DNA from: an uncultured Pelagibacteraceae bacterium | GTDB taxonomy: Bacteria > Pseudomonadota > Alphaproteobacteria > Pelagibacterales > Pelagibacteraceae | DNA length: 64,000 bases | Reading direction: 5' to 3' | Assembly: GCA_902576045.1 (NCBI GenBank) | Contig: CACGTU010000001.1 | Coordinates: 38,253-102,252 of the forward strand | In this document: piece by piece, positions 1 through 9,193 of the stretch | Numbering within the stretch: position 1 is the stretch's first letter | Layout of the letters: each line of letters starts with the position of its first letter | The notes under the pieces: model-generated | What the model was told of the DNA's origin: nothing | Seen by the model: the letters and a program-made list of their open reading frames with translations, nothing else | Database searches by the model: none | Translations under genes and position numbers: made by a program

Positions 1-1293
1 ACATATCGATTGTACAAAAACTTTTTAAAGTCTTTAAAAGAAGAAAACCTTTTAAATATTTATGAAATTTTTGAAAAACCATTAGTTAAAATTTTAGCTA
101 AAATGGAAATAGAAGGTATTAAATTAGATGAAAAATCACTTAAAAACTTATCTTCGAAATTTGAAAAAAAAATAAAAAGCCTAGAACAGAAAATATTTAA
201 GCTCTCTAAAAAAGAATTTAATATTGGTTCTACCAAGCAGCTTGGTGAAATAATGTATAATGACTTAAAAATTGCCTCATTAAAAAAAACAAAAAAAGGA
301 AGTTTTGCAACTAGTGCTTCTGTTTTAGAAGATTTAGCTTTCAAGGGTTATGATTTTCCAAAATTAGTTCTTGAGTGGAGACAAACTAGCAAACTTAAAA
401 ATACTTATTCAGATACTCTTCCTGAACACATAAATAAAAATACAAAAAGAATTCATACATCTTTCCTTTTAGCTGCTACAACAACTGGAAGACTGGCATC
501 AAGTGATCCAAATTTGCAAAACATCCCAATTAAAACTGTAGAAGGCAAAGATATAAGAAGAGCATTTATTGCTGAAAAAAACAAAAAACTTATTTCTGCA
601 GATTATAATCAAATAGAAATGAGAATCTTAGCAGATCTAGCAGATGTGAAAGAGTTAAAAAAAGCATTTAATAATAATGATGATATTCACTCTCTTACAG
701 CAAGCCAAGTATTTGGTACTGAAATTAACAAAGTTGACCCAGATATGAGAAGAAAAGCTAAAGCTATTAATTTTGGGATAATTTATGGAATATCGCAATA
801 TGGTCTTGCAAAACAAATTAACGTTTCAAACGTCGAGGCTGAGGAATTTCTTAACTCTTATTTTTTAAAATTCCCTGAGATAAAAGAATATATGTCTGAA
901 ACAATAAAGTTTTGTAGAAAAAGCGGATTTGTAAACAATATTTTTGGAAGAAAAACACACATTACCGGTATTAATGATAAAAACTTTAACGTAAGAAATT
1001 TTCAAGAAAGAGCAGCAATAAATGCGCCAATTCAGGGGTCAGCATCAGAAATAATGAGGATGGCAATGATTAGATTAGATGACGAGATTAGCGATAAAAA
1101 AAATAATAATCTAAAAATGCTTTTGCAAATTCATGATGAGTTAATATTTGAAGTAGAGGAAAAAAATATTATTAATAGTTCAAAAATTATAAAAAAAATA
1201 ATGACAAGTGTAAAAGATAGTAACCTGCACTCATTCTCAATACCTTTATTAGTAGACATAAATTCTGGTGATAATTGGGGACAATTACATTAG
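1..1293 (+). CDS. polA: DNA polymerase I, C-terminal part (cut by left window edge)
   Basis: Gap-filling and RNA-primer-replacing DNA polymerase of replication and repair. The frame is open from base 1, so the 5' end lies outside the window; the TTG at 10 is an internal Leu codon rather than a start. About 430 residues remain, covering the end of the exonuclease-like region and the polymerase domain. Family A motifs are visible in order: motif A DYNQIEMRILADL (from base 601), motif B RRKAKAINFGIIYG (about 748-790) and motif C QIHDELIFEV (from 1126). The gene ends TAG at 1291-1293 and is followed by a 51-base AT-rich gap before chvI. Whether the N-terminal 5' nuclease domain is present cannot be seen. 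Confidence 0.96.
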   Translation, partial: TYRLYKNFLKSLKEENLLNIYEIFEKPLVKILAKMEIEGIKLDEKSLKNLSSKFEKKIKSLEQKIFKLSKKEFNIGSTKQLGEIMYNDLKIASLKKTKKGSFATSASVLEDLAFKGYDFPKLVLEWRQTSKLKNTYSDTLPEHINKNTKRIHTSFLLAATTTGRLASSDPNLQNIPIKTVEGKDIRRAFIAEKNKKLISADYNQIEMRILADLADVKELKKAFNNNDDIHSLTASQVFGTEINKVDPDMRRKAKAINFGIIYGISQYGLAKQINVSNVEAEEFLNSYFLKFPEIKEYMSETIKFCRKSGFVNNIFGRKTHITGINDKNFNVRNFQERAAINAPIQGSASEIMRMAMIRLDDEISDKKNNNLKMLLQIHDELIFEVEEKNIINSSKIIKKIMTSVKDSNLHSFSIPLLVDINSGDNWGQLH

Positions 1294-1344
1294 AAACATT
1301 TAATTGCCCAAATTTAAACATTTTAGTATTTTTATAAGTGAATA

Positions 1345-2043
1345 ATGAAACAAACAATTGCACTAGTCGATGATGATAGAAATATCTTAACTACTTTAAG
1401 TATTGCACTTGAGAAAGAAGGATTTCAAATTCAAACATATTTAGATGGAGAAAGTGCTCTAATAGGTTTGTCAAGAACGCCACCTGATCTTGCAGTTATA
1501 GACATTAAAATGCCAAGAATGGATGGAGAAGAATTGTTAAAAAAATTAAGAAAAAAAACTTCAATGCCTGTAATTTTTTTAACTTCAAAGGATGAAGAAG
1601 TTGATGAATTGCTTGGATTAAAACTTGGGGCCGATGATTTCGTAAAAAAATCTGGTGGATTTTCAACGAAAGTTCTTATTGAGAGAATTAGAGTACAACT
1701 TAGAAAAAAAGATAATAAAATTGAAGAAAATAAAAATATTATTTCTCACGGTAAATTAAAATTAGACCCCTCACAATTAGAGTGTGAGTGGGATGGAAAA
1801 GAACTACCAGATAAATTAACAACGACAGAATTTTTAATAGTTAAAGAACTGTCAAAAAGACCTGGTATAATCAAAGAAAGATCTCAATTAATGGATGTTG
1901 CATATAGAGAAGATACTGACATTGAAGATAGAACAATAGACAGCCATGTAAAAAGAATAAGAAAAAAATTTAAGAGGATAGATCCTGACTTTTCAGCGAT
2001 TGAAACTAGATACGGAAGTGGATATCGTTGGAATGTTAAATAA
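1345..2043 (+). CDS. chvI: Two-component response regulator, OmpR family, ChvI-like
   Basis: Transcription factor of the alphaproteobacterial ChvG-ChvI envelope/acid stress system. Receiver domain at residues 1-120: acidic pocket Asp9-Asp11, phospho-acceptor Asp53 in a DIKMPRMDG context, Thr80. The winged-helix output domain follows (about 130-232), ending in the typical RYGSGYRW motif. It resembles rhizobial ChvI along the whole receiver (VDDDRNIL, FLTSKDEE, GADDF). Oddity: the near-invariant Lys-Pro of receivers reads Lys102-Ser-Gly-Gly here, so Pro is lost with two extra residues. The stop overlaps the ATG of the downstream sensor kinase by one base, so the pair is translationally coupled. 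Its regulon cannot be read from the sequence. Confidence 0.92.
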   Translation: MKQTIALVDDDRNILTTLSIALEKEGFQIQTYLDGESALIGLSRTPPDLAVIDIKMPRMDGEELLKKLRKKTSMPVIFLTSKDEEVDELLGLKLGADDFVKKSGGFSTKVLIERIRVQLRKKDNKIEENKNIISHGKLKLDPSQLECEWDGKELPDKLTTTEFLIVKELSKRPGIIKERSQLMDVAYREDTDIEDRTIDSHVKRIRKKFKRIDPDFSAIETRYGSGYRWNVK

Positions 2044-3575
2044 TGTTGAGTCGTTTTCTTAAAAATTTATCAATACTAAAAAAATTTCTATTTATTAATT
2101 TTTTGGTATTTTTGATTATTGGTTTACTCACATTAATTTACCTTAATAGAATTCAACCTACATTAATAAAAACTAAGACAGTAAATCATATTAATACACT
2201 AGACAATACAATTGAAAATTTGAATAGATTACAAGTTCAATTTAATGAGGAAGAGGTAAAAAGTTTTCTTTTTTCTACTAGGTTTTTGTTTCAAAGTTTA
2301 GATAGAGTTCAGTTTTTTGATCTCAATTTTAATCTAATTGGGGATACGGACACTCTTGATCTGGACCCGCGAGCTTTTTCCCAAAGATTAGATATAGTTG
2401 AAATGAATAACCTCAACGAAAACGAACAAAATAATAAACCAGAAAAAAAAGAGGAAAATTTAAAAAAAAAAGTTAAAATTTTGGAAAATTTGGACATTTA
2501 TAAAAGTTCAAAAAATTATGGACAACCCTATACATTTACTTCTGATAGTTACGATCAATTTTTGTTAACAACTTTGAAAAATGTCATAATAGATAATATA
2601 GAAGTTGGTTTTATTGCAGTTACAGAAAACGCAAATGATGTAAAAGCTGTAATTAACGAACGTAAAGTGTTTATAGTTAGAACAGCAATTTTAGTAGGTA
2701 TAGTAATTATAATTTTTTCATTTGTTATGAATAGATATTTTTTAAAGCCAATAAAAAATTTGGTTATTTATACAAATTTAATAAAAGAGAAAAGTAGTCA
2801 AGAAACAAACATAAAATCAATTCAGAATAGAAATGATGAAATTGGAACTTTATCAAAATCATTGGGAGAAATGACTGATGAATTACATCAAAGAATTACA
2901 ACAGCAGAAAATTATTCAACAGACTTGTTGCATGAAATAAGAAATCCGCTAGCATCTTTGAAGAGTGCATCAGAAATTATATCTGAGACTGAGGATAAAT
3001 CACAAAGACATAAGTTAGTAAAAATTGTTTCTCATGATGTTGAAAGAATTGAGAGATTAATTACAGATTATTCACAAATGTTGAGAGATGAGGCTGCAAT
3101 TTCATCCGAAAAGATGAAAAAAATCAACTTAGCTGAGGTAGTAAAATCAGTCGTTGATGATTTTAATAGCGTTTATGACACTAAAAAATCTATAGCAATT
3201 AATTTTAAGACAAATGGCCAAAATAATTATGAAATTCTTGCTATAGAAAATCGAATTGAACAAATTATAGCAAACTTATTAGAAAATTCGATTTCATTCA
3301 GTGAGAAAAATCAAGCAATAGATGTTGAGCTAGCAAAAAAAGAAGAGGATAAAATTACATTAATAGTTTCAGACGAAGGGGTTGGTTTTAATGAAAATGA
3401 TACAAATAAAATTTTTAATAGATTTTATAGCAATAGACCTGAGAAATTTGGTGAGCATTCAGGTTTAGGACTAAATATAGTAAAAAATTTAGTAGAGATA
3501 CATGGTGGCGAAATCACCGCATCTAATAATAAGGATAAAGGTGCCAGAATTGAAATAAATTTCCCAAAAGCTTAA
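2043..3575 (+). CDS. chvG: Sensor histidine kinase, ChvG-like
   Basis: Inner-membrane sensor kinase partner of the preceding ChvI. TM1 lies at about residues 15-34 and TM2 at about 210-230, enclosing a periplasmic sensor of about 175 residues; a HAMP region follows to about 285. The H-box is DLLHEIRNPLASLKS with His297. The ATPase domain shows an N-box (IEQIIANLLENSISFS), a G1 box (DEGVGF) and a G2 box (SGLGLNIVKNLVEIHGG). A very charged Glu/Lys/Asn-rich stretch sits in the periplasmic part (about 120-150) and looks like a lineage-specific loop. The start overlaps the chvI stop. Family known from rhizobia and Brucella; the signal sensed here is unknown. Confidence 0.92.
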   Translation: MLSRFLKNLSILKKFLFINFLVFLIIGLLTLIYLNRIQPTLIKTKTVNHINTLDNTIENLNRLQVQFNEEEVKSFLFSTRFLFQSLDRVQFFDLNFNLIGDTDTLDLDPRAFSQRLDIVEMNNLNENEQNNKPEKKEENLKKKVKILENLDIYKSSKNYGQPYTFTSDSYDQFLLTTLKNVIIDNIEVGFIAVTENANDVKAVINERKVFIVRTAILVGIVIIIFSFVMNRYFLKPIKNLVIYTNLIKEKSSQETNIKSIQNRNDEIGTLSKSLGEMTDELHQRITTAENYSTDLLHEIRNPLASLKSASEIISETEDKSQRHKLVKIVSHDVERIERLITDYSQMLRDEAAISSEKMKKINLAEVVKSVVDDFNSVYDTKKSIAINFKTNGQNNYEILAIENRIEQIIANLLENSISFSEKNQAIDVELAKKEEDKITLIVSDEGVGFNENDTNKIFNRFYSNRPEKFGEHSGLGLNIVKNLVEIHGGEITASNNKDKGARIEINFPKA

Positions 3576-3619
3576 ATCTTTGTTGATTAATTTTGTTAAA
3601 TTGTTAAAAGCCTCTTCTT

Positions 3620-4906
3620 ATGGAAGATTATAAAGTAAAAGATATATCTGAAGCAGAATTTGGTAGAAAAGAAATTTCATTAGCAGAAACAGAAATGCCA
3701 GGCTTAATGGCATTAAGAGCAGAGTATAAAGGTAAAGAACCTTTAAAAGGTGCAAAAATTGTTGGCTGTTTACATATGACAATCCAAACAGCAGTATTAA
3801 TTGAAACACTAGTTGAGCTTGGAGCTGAAGTAAGATGGTCTTCGTGTAATATTTTTTCTACCCAAGATCACGCAGCTGCTGCAATTGCAAAAGCTGGAAT
3901 ACCTGTTTTTGCATGGAAAGGTGAAACAGAGGAAGAATATTGGTGGTGTGTAAAACAAACTATTGAAGGAAAAGAAGGTTGGAAACCAAATATGATACTT
4001 GATGATGGTGGAGATTTAACAGCCTTGATGCACAAAGATTATAAAGATTTATTAAAAGATATAAAAGGTTTGTCAGAAGAAACTACAACTGGAGTTTTAG
4101 CTTTGAAAAAAATGGAAAGCGAGGGAACTTTACTTGTACCTGCGATAAACGTAAACGACTCTGTTACAAAATCAAAATTTGATAACCTTTATGGTTGTAG
4201 AGAAAGTTTAGTTGATGGAATAAAAAGAGCAACTGACGTAATGATGTCAGGAAAAGTTGCTATCGTAGCAGGTTTTGGTGACGTTGGAAAAGGAAGTGCT
4301 GCATCGCTCCGTCAAAGTGGTGCAAGAGTTATGGTTACCGAAACTGATCCTATATGCGCACTTCAAGCTGCAATGGAAGGTTATGAAGTAGTATTAATGG
4401 ATGATATGATCAAAGAAGCAGACATTGTTGTAACAGCTACTGGAAACAAAGATGTAGTTACAGCTGATCACATGAGAGATATGAAAGATAGAGCTATACT
4501 TTGCAATATTGGACACTTTGATAATGAAATTCAAGTTGAAGCACTAAAAAATTATAAGTGGGATGAAATCAAACCACAAGTTCATGAAATTACTTTGCCT
4601 AGCAATAAAAGAATAATTTTACTTGCTGAAGGTAGACTGGTAAATCTTGGTTGTGCAACAGGGCACCCTAGTTTTGTAATGAGTGCATCATTTACAAATC
4701 AAGTAACTGCTCAAATTGAACTTTGGAATAATTCAGATAAGTATGAAAAGAAAGTATATGTTTTACCAAAACATTTAGATGAAAAAGTTGCAAGACTTCA
4801 CTTAGAAAAAGTTGGGGCTAAATTAACTAAGTTATCTGAAGATCAAGCTCAATATATTAGCGTAACTACAGAAGGACCATACAAGCCTGATGCGTATCGC
4901 TACTAA
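3620..4906 (+). CDS. ahcY: Adenosylhomocysteinase (SAH hydrolase)
   Basis: NAD-dependent cytosolic enzyme splitting S-adenosylhomocysteine into adenosine and homocysteine, which clears methyltransferase product inhibition. At 428 residues it is full length. Visible are the substrate region ([28 protein letters not shown]), the NAD-binding Rossmann loop [14 protein letters not shown] at about 218-231, [10 protein letters not shown], and the family's characteristic Tyr-ending C terminus (KPDAYRY). It lies 44 bases after chvG; I saw no SAM or SAH riboswitch fold in that gap. The last 17 bases overlap the next gene, tsaE. Confidence 0.97.
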   Translation: MEDYKVKDISEAEFGRKEISLAETEMPGLMALRAEYKGKEPLKGAKIVGCLHMTIQTAVLIETLVELGAEVRWSSCNIFSTQDHAAAAIAKAGIPVFAWKGETEEEYWWCVKQTIEGKEGWKPNMILDDGGDLTALMHKDYKDLLKDIKGLSEETTTGVLALKKMESEGTLLVPAINVNDSVTKSKFDNLYGCRESLVDGIKRATDVMMSGKVAIVAGFGDVGKGSAASLRQSGARVMVTETDPICALQAAMEGYEVVLMDDMIKEADIVVTATGNKDVVTADHMRDMKDRAILCNIGHFDNEIQVEALKNYKWDEIKPQVHEITLPSNKRIILLAEGRLVNLGCATGHPSFVMSASFTNQVTAQIELWNNSDKYEKKVYVLPKHLDEKVARLHLEKVGAKLTKLSEDQAQYISVTTEGPYKPDAYRY

Positions 4907-5378
4907 AAGTAGCAAGTTAAATATTTCTAAATTAGAAAATACCAAAAAAATCGCAGATATTTTTGCAAAGAATATTTTCAAGGGTAATGTTATTTTATTT
5001 TATGGAGAGATTGGGGTAGGCAAAACAACCTTTATAAAATTCTTGGTAAATAGTCTTGAGAAAATAGACAAAAAAAATATTTCAGAAATAACAAGCCCCA
5101 CTTTTAGTTTGATGAATCAATACAAATTAAACAAATTTGATATACATCATTACGACCTTTATAGACTGAAGAGTGAAAAGGATATTTTGAGTTTGAATAT
5201 TTTTGAAGATATTTCTGATAAAATTGTATTAATTGAATGGCCAGAAATATTAGGTGAACATAAACCAAAAAACACAATTGATATAAATTTTGAGTATGGA
5301 GAAAATTTTAACTCAAGGTATTTAACAATATCAGCTTATGAAAAATTAAAAATATTTGATGAATTTAAATCATTATAA
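4890..5378 (+). CDS. tsaE: tRNA t6A37 synthesis ATPase TsaE
   Basis: Small P-loop ATPase that works with TsaB and TsaD to put threonylcarbamoyl on A37 of ANN-decoding tRNAs. Walker A is [10 protein letters not shown] (about residues 34-43), followed by the family motifs [18 protein letters not shown] and LIEWPE. Length 162 is normal for TsaE. The ATG at 4890 is inside the 3' end of ahcY, and the gene overlaps the next one by 20 bases, so ahcY-tsaE-amgK-murU are probably one transcript. In many alphaproteobacteria tsaE is likewise followed by a phosphotransferase and a nucleotidyltransferase. Confidence 0.93.
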   Translation: MRIATKSSKLNISKLENTKKIADIFAKNIFKGNVILFYGEIGVGKTTFIKFLVNSLEKIDKKNISEITSPTFSLMNQYKLNKFDIHHYDLYRLKSEKDILSLNIFEDISDKIVLIEWPEILGEHKPKNTIDINFEYGENFNSRYLTISAYEKLKIFDEFKSL

Positions 5379-6294
5379 AAAATTATCAGGAGACGCATCC
5401 TTTAGATCCTTTTATCGCTCAAACAAATCAGTCATTGTTTATAGTAAAAAGGATCCAAAAATAAATCTATTAATATATGATGCAATCAATAAACTTCTTT
5501 TAAAAAATAAAATTAACGCTCCTAAATTACTAAAAGAAAATTATGATAAAAATTATATAGAGATAGAGGATTTAGGAGATGAAACAATTTTAAGTACATT
5601 AAAAAGAAAAAAAGCTAAAATTGAAATATATAAAAAAATTTTTTTATTACTTATTAGAATTCAAAAAATTAACAAAGAAAAAACTTTAACTTTTAAAAAA
5701 AGTTATTACCATTTACCAAAATATTCTGAGAAAAAATTAATTGATGAAGCAAACTTATTTACTCAGTGGTATCTACCAACAAAACTAACAAAAAATGAGA
5801 TAAAAAAAGTAAAAAATAAACTAAATAAAATTTTTAAAAAATTGTTATCAAAGTTAAAAATTAAAAAAAAAGTTTTAGTACACAGAGATTTTCATATTTC
5901 AAATATTATGTTTCATAAAAATAAGCTATTTTTAATTGACAGTCAGGATGCGGTATATGGAAATCCTGCTTATGATTTAGCATCTTTAATAGATGACGTA
6001 AGGTTTAAAACAACTCGGAATTTTAAAAGTCACTTACTTCAAACATATTTTAAACTTGAAAAAAAAATTAAAATTGAAAAATTGAAAAATGATTTTGAAA
6101 TATTATCTGTTTTAAGAAACTTGAAAATAATTGGTATTTTCACAAGATTATCATTAAGAGACAAAAAACATAAATACCTAAAATTAATCCCCTATGCATG
6201 GAAATTAATTCAAGATAGATCAGAGGATATAAAATTTAAAGAACTTAACGTTTTATTAAATAATTATATCCCAGAAAAGAAAAGACTAAAATGA
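5359..6294 (+). CDS. amgK: Phosphotransferase, probable MurNAc/GlcNAc anomeric kinase AmgK
   Basis: Aminoglycoside-phosphotransferase-fold kinase. The catalytic loop reads VHRDFHISNIM (HxDxxxxN) and the metal-binding Asp is in LFLIDSQDA. In alphaproteobacteria and pseudomonads the pair AmgK-MurU makes UDP-MurNAc from recycled MurNAc, bypassing de novo synthesis. I infer that role from the immediate murU-type neighbour, joined by an ATGA overlap (6291-6294). Start chosen at ATG 5359; an in-frame TTG at 5356 is less likely. The protein is very Lys-rich, as expected for this AT-rich genome. A kinase for another small substrate remains possible. Confidence 0.82.
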   Translation: MNLNHYKKLSGDASFRSFYRSNKSVIVYSKKDPKINLLIYDAINKLLLKNKINAPKLLKENYDKNYIEIEDLGDETILSTLKRKKAKIEIYKKIFLLLIRIQKINKEKTLTFKKSYYHLPKYSEKKLIDEANLFTQWYLPTKLTKNEIKKVKNKLNKIFKKLLSKLKIKKKVLVHRDFHISNIMFHKNKLFLIDSQDAVYGNPAYDLASLIDDVRFKTTRNFKSHLLQTYFKLEKKIKIEKLKNDFEILSVLRNLKIIGIFTRLSLRDKKHKYLKLIPYAWKLIQDRSEDIKFKELNVLLNNYIPEKKRLK

Positions 6295-6974
6295 GGATAT
6301 CAACAGGGTTAATTTTGTGTGCAGGTTTTGGTAAAAGAGTTGCTCCTTTAACTAATACTACTCCGAAACCTCTTCTCCAAATTAAAAATGGTACATTATT
6401 AGAAAACTCTATAAATTTTTTAAAGAAATGTGGAATTAAAAAAATTAAAATTAATACTCATTATCTATCAGATGAAATAGAAAATTTTATTAAAAAAAAA
6501 AATTATAAAAATGAAGTAGAATTATTTTTTGAAAAAGAAATTTTGGATACAGGAGGAGGTATCAAAAATTTAGCAAATAATGATACTGATGAAAATTTTT
6601 TGATTATAAATCCAGATACAATTTGGAAGGATAATTATTTAATTGTAGTAGAAAAAATGAAAAAATTTTATTTTGATAACAATTTAAGCAATATTTTGAT
6701 GCTTGTTAATAAATCTAAAAGCTTTGATAAACGGTTTAAAGGTGATTTTACTCTAAAAGATAATTTAGTATCTAAAAAAAATATAAATAACTACATTTTT
6801 ACTGGGTGCCAAATTTTAAATAAAAGTATTTTTAGAAGTATTAATAAGGATAAGTTTTCAATATCTGAAGTTTGGGACAAAGAAATTAATAATAAGCAGC
6901 TATACGGCATCGAAAGTGTTAACGAATTTTTGCATGTTACAGATCTTGATATTTATAAAAAATTAAGTTCTTAA
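6291..6974 (+). CDS. murU: Sugar-1-phosphate nucleotidyltransferase, probable MurNAc-1-P uridylyltransferase MurU
   Basis: Nucleotidyltransferase with the N-terminal signature ILCAGFGKRVAPLTNTTPKP (residues about 8-27) that binds the NTP, then LDTGGGIKN and INPDTIW with the metal-binding Asp. Length 227 fits MurU rather than the longer GlmU or GalU. Coupled by a 4-base overlap to the AmgK-like kinase, suggesting both act on peptidoglycan-derived MurNAc. Its stop overlaps the convergent gpmA stop. In other alphaproteobacteria this position is commonly followed by addB-addA; those genes are absent here. Confidence 0.85.
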   Translation: MRISTGLILCAGFGKRVAPLTNTTPKPLLQIKNGTLLENSINFLKKCGIKKIKINTHYLSDEIENFIKKKNYKNEVELFFEKEILDTGGGIKNLANNDTDENFLIINPDTIWKDNYLIVVEKMKKFYFDNNLSNILMLVNKSKSFDKRFKGDFTLKDNLVSKKNINNYIFTGCQILNKSIFRSINKDKFSISEVWDKEINNKQLYGIESVNEFLHVTDLDIYKKLSS

Positions 6975-7684
6975 AATTTGATCAGGTTTTTCGCTCTACT
7001 TTTGTCTAGATAAATTGCATCAGTTAATTTTTTTTCATTATTAAATGTGATTTTCAATGGATTGCCAGTTGGTATTTCTAATTTAGTTACTTCATCATTA
7101 TCTAGTTCAAATAAAAATTTGCACATTGATCTTATTGAATTTCCATGGGCTGAAACAACAATATTATTATCCAATTTATTTTCGATTTGAGACTTATAAT
7201 AAGGAATTACTCTTTCGTAGGTGTCTTTTAAAGACTCAGTATCAGGCACTTTTTCTCTTGGAATATCTTTATAAGTTTCAATATTTAAAGGATGATAAGG
7301 ACTATTTTTACTTAAAGGTTGAGGTGGAGTATCCCATGATCGTCTAAAAATGTGAACTTGTTCTTCTCCTAATTTTTTTTTCATTTCATCTTTATTTAAA
7401 CCAGTTAAGGCTCCATAATGTCTCTCATTTAACTCCCATGCTTTTATAATTTGATCATCTTTTTCTCTGATAGTGTTTAATATAAGCTTAAGAGTATCTA
7501 TAGATCTCTTTTGATAGGAGCTAAAAAAGTAATCAATTTTAAAATTTAATTCTTTTATAAGTTCACCTGCTTTACATGCCTCAAGTTTGCCTTGCGGAGA
7601 GAGTTCAACGTCAACCCATCCTGTAAACTTATTTTGTAAATTCCATTCACTTTGTCCATGTCTTATTAAAATTAAATGTCTCAT
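6971..7684 (-). CDS. gpmA: 2,3-bisphosphoglycerate-dependent phosphoglycerate mutase
   Basis: Glycolytic/gluconeogenic enzyme interconverting 3- and 2-phosphoglycerate. The phosphohistidine motif LIRHGQSEWN has His9; further family marks are FTGWVDVELS, KRSIDTL, NERHYGALTGLNK and VSAHGNSIR with the second active-site His. I start it at ATG 7684 (237 residues), because the upstream in-frame Met at 7714 only adds a tail unlike the family (reads YIFYIKYY). It converges on murU with overlapping stops and is divergent from the zeta-subunit gene across a 104-base, very AT-rich gap that must hold both promoters. Confidence 0.96.
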   Translation of the reverse strand: MRHLILIRHGQSEWNLQNKFTGWVDVELSPQGKLEACKAGELIKELNFKIDYFFSSYQKRSIDTLKLILNTIREKDDQIIKAWELNERHYGALTGLNKDEMKKKLGEEQVHIFRRSWDTPPQPLSKNSPYHPLNIETYKDIPREKVPDTESLKDTYERVIPYYKSQIENKLDNNIVVSAHGNSIRSMCKFLFELDNDEVTKLEIPTGNPLKITFNNEKKLTDAIYLDKSRAKNLIKF

Positions 7685-7788
7685 TTTATAATATTTAATA
7701 TAAAATATATACATACTAAAGATATTTAAAATATTAATATAATAATATCTTAAAGATGTATTAAATTTTAAAATTTGGAGGATAAGTA

Positions 7789-8097
7789 ATGGACTCTTTT
7801 GAAGATAGAAAAAAAGGTTTTGAAAAAAAGTTTGCTCATGACGAAGAAAAAGAATTTAAAATAAGTGCAAGAAGAAATAAATATCTAGGAGAGTGGGGAT
7901 CAAAGATTATGGGATATAGCGAGGAGCAAACTAAGGAGTATATTCAATCAGTTATAAAAGCAGATTTTGCAGAAGCTGGTGATGAAGATGTATTTAGAAA
8001 AATTAAAAGCGATTTAGAAAGTTTTAATATTTCTGACGACGAAATTCGTAGTAAAATGAATGAGATGAATGAAAAGGCTAAAGCAGACTTTAATTAA
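7789..8097 (+). CDS. F1-ATPase inhibitor subunit zeta (DUF1476)
   Basis: A 102-residue, charged, helical protein that matches the alphaproteobacterial DUF1476 family (SFEDRKKGFEKKFAHDEE, then ARRNKYLGEWG). In Paracoccus the family member is the zeta subunit, which blocks ATP hydrolysis by the F1 motor. It has a clear ribosome binding site (GGAGG at about 7777-7781) ahead of ATG 7789. No other ATP synthase genes are in the window. Its 3' end overlaps the next gene by 29 bases. The function is taken from the family; nothing here tests whether this copy is inhibitory. Confidence 0.9.
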   Translation: MDSFEDRKKGFEKKFAHDEEKEFKISARRNKYLGEWGSKIMGYSEEQTKEYIQSVIKADFAEAGDEDVFRKIKSDLESFNISDDEIRSKMNEMNEKAKADFN

Positions 8098-8578
8098 ATT
8101 ATTCATTACCTTTTTATTTTGTAGTAATTCTTTCTCAGATACAGAACAAATATCCTCGAAGAATGTTTTAGTAATAGATGGTGACACAATTATTTTAAAT
8201 AAAAAAAAAATCAGATTTTCAGGAATTGATGCTCCAGAAAGTTTTTTTAGAGGTAAGAAACAAACCTGTAAGCTTGAAAATCAAAAAATTTTTTGTGGCG
8301 AAATTTCAAAAAAAAAACTAACTCAAAAAATCGATAATCAAATTGTAAAATGTTTTATTGAGAAAAATAATGATAGATATAATAGAATTCTAGCAGAATG
8401 TTTTGTTAATAATGAAAGTTTATCGGTTTATATGGTGAAAAATGGTTACGCATTTGATTATGCTAAATACTCAAAAAAAAAGTACCAAGAATATGAAAAT
8501 TTTGCAAAAAAAAATAAACTTGGATTATGGAAAACTAAATTTGAATATCCATGGGTATGGAGAAAAAAAAATAGATAA
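8069..8578 (+). CDS. Exported thermonuclease-like protein (SNase fold)
   Basis: A 169-residue protein with an N-terminal signal peptide (residues about 1-23, LIKLFITFLFCSNSFS) and a staphylococcal-nuclease domain: VIDGDTI (calcium-binding Asp), IRFSGIDAPES, and NDRYNRILAECF, where the family has a catalytic Arg. The conserved end LGLWKTKFEYPWVWRK is typical of bacterial SNase-like proteins. It is probably periplasmic and could help in nucleic-acid scavenging; that role is inference. The ATG lies inside the zeta-subunit gene (29-base overlap), so expression is probably coupled. Confidence 0.85.
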   Translation: MKRLKQTLIKLFITFLFCSNSFSDTEQISSKNVLVIDGDTIILNKKKIRFSGIDAPESFFRGKKQTCKLENQKIFCGEISKKKLTQKIDNQIVKCFIEKNNDRYNRILAECFVNNESLSVYMVKNGYAFDYAKYSKKKYQEYENFAKKNKLGLWKTKFEYPWVWRKKNR

Positions 8579-8593
8579 TTTATAAATTAATTT

Positions 8594-9193
8594 GTGATTC
8601 GATCAAAAAAATTAATAGTTTTAATTTCATTTTTATTTATATCTGCGTGTTCATCTGTACCAAAGAATACAGCAAATAGTTGTTCAATTTTTTCTGAAAA
8701 ATATTTTTGGTATAAACATGCAAAAAAAACAGAAAAGAAATGGGGTACCCCTGTTTATTTACAACTAGCTATCATTAAAATGGAGTCAGATTTTAATTGG
8801 TTGGCAAAGCCACAAAGACAAAAAATTTTTAAGGTTATACCTTACAAACGTCCTTCAAGTTCTTTTGGATACTCACAAGCTGTCAAAGGAACGTGGAAAG
8901 AATATAAAAAGGAGACTGGAAATAAATTTGCATCAAGGGCAAGATTTAAAGATAGTGTTGATTTTATTGGGTGGTACACAAACAAAACAAAATCTATACT
9001 TAAAATACCGTTAGATGATAGTTTCAGACAATATCTTGCTTATCACGAGGGATGGGGTGGATACAAAAATTACAAAAAAAATCAAAAGGTTATCCTTTTA
9101 GCAAAGAAGGTAGAGAACAATTCAAATAAATACAAAAAACAACTTAATGAATGTAAAAATTCCTTATCAAATAAAAGGTATATTATTTTTTAG
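8594..9193 (+). CDS. Lipoprotein, lytic transglycosylase (SLT)-like
   Basis: A 199-residue protein starting GTG at 8594, with a lipoprotein signal sequence (LISFLFISACSS, lipid-modified Cys about residue 19). The mature part has the order of an SLT-type muramidase: LAIIKMESDF with a candidate catalytic Glu, SSSFGYSQAVKGTW, and YLAYHEGWGGY near the end. Such enzymes cut glycan strands in the periplasm; AmgK-MurU further upstream would use the sugars released, but no genetic link is visible. Activity is inferred from motif order only. It converges with the RND pump gene, overlapping by 4 bases. Confidence 0.75.
   Translation: MIRSKKLIVLISFLFISACSSVPKNTANSCSIFSEKYFWYKHAKKTEKKWGTPVYLQLAIIKMESDFNWLAKPQRQKIFKVIPYKRPSSSFGYSQAVKGTWKEYKKETGNKFASRARFKDSVDFIGWYTNKTKSILKIPLDDSFRQYLAYHEGWGGYKNYKKNQKVILLAKKVENNSNKYKKQLNECKNSLSNKRYIIF

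Noticed and set aside
3576..3619. SAM- or SAH-responsive riboswitch before ahcY
   Set aside because: The gap is only 44 bases of A/T-rich sequence without the stem pattern of any such aptamer that I know.
7685..7714. N-terminal extension of gpmA to the Met at 7714
   Set aside because: The extra residues are not part of the family, and ATG 7684 begins the conserved MRHLILIRHG.
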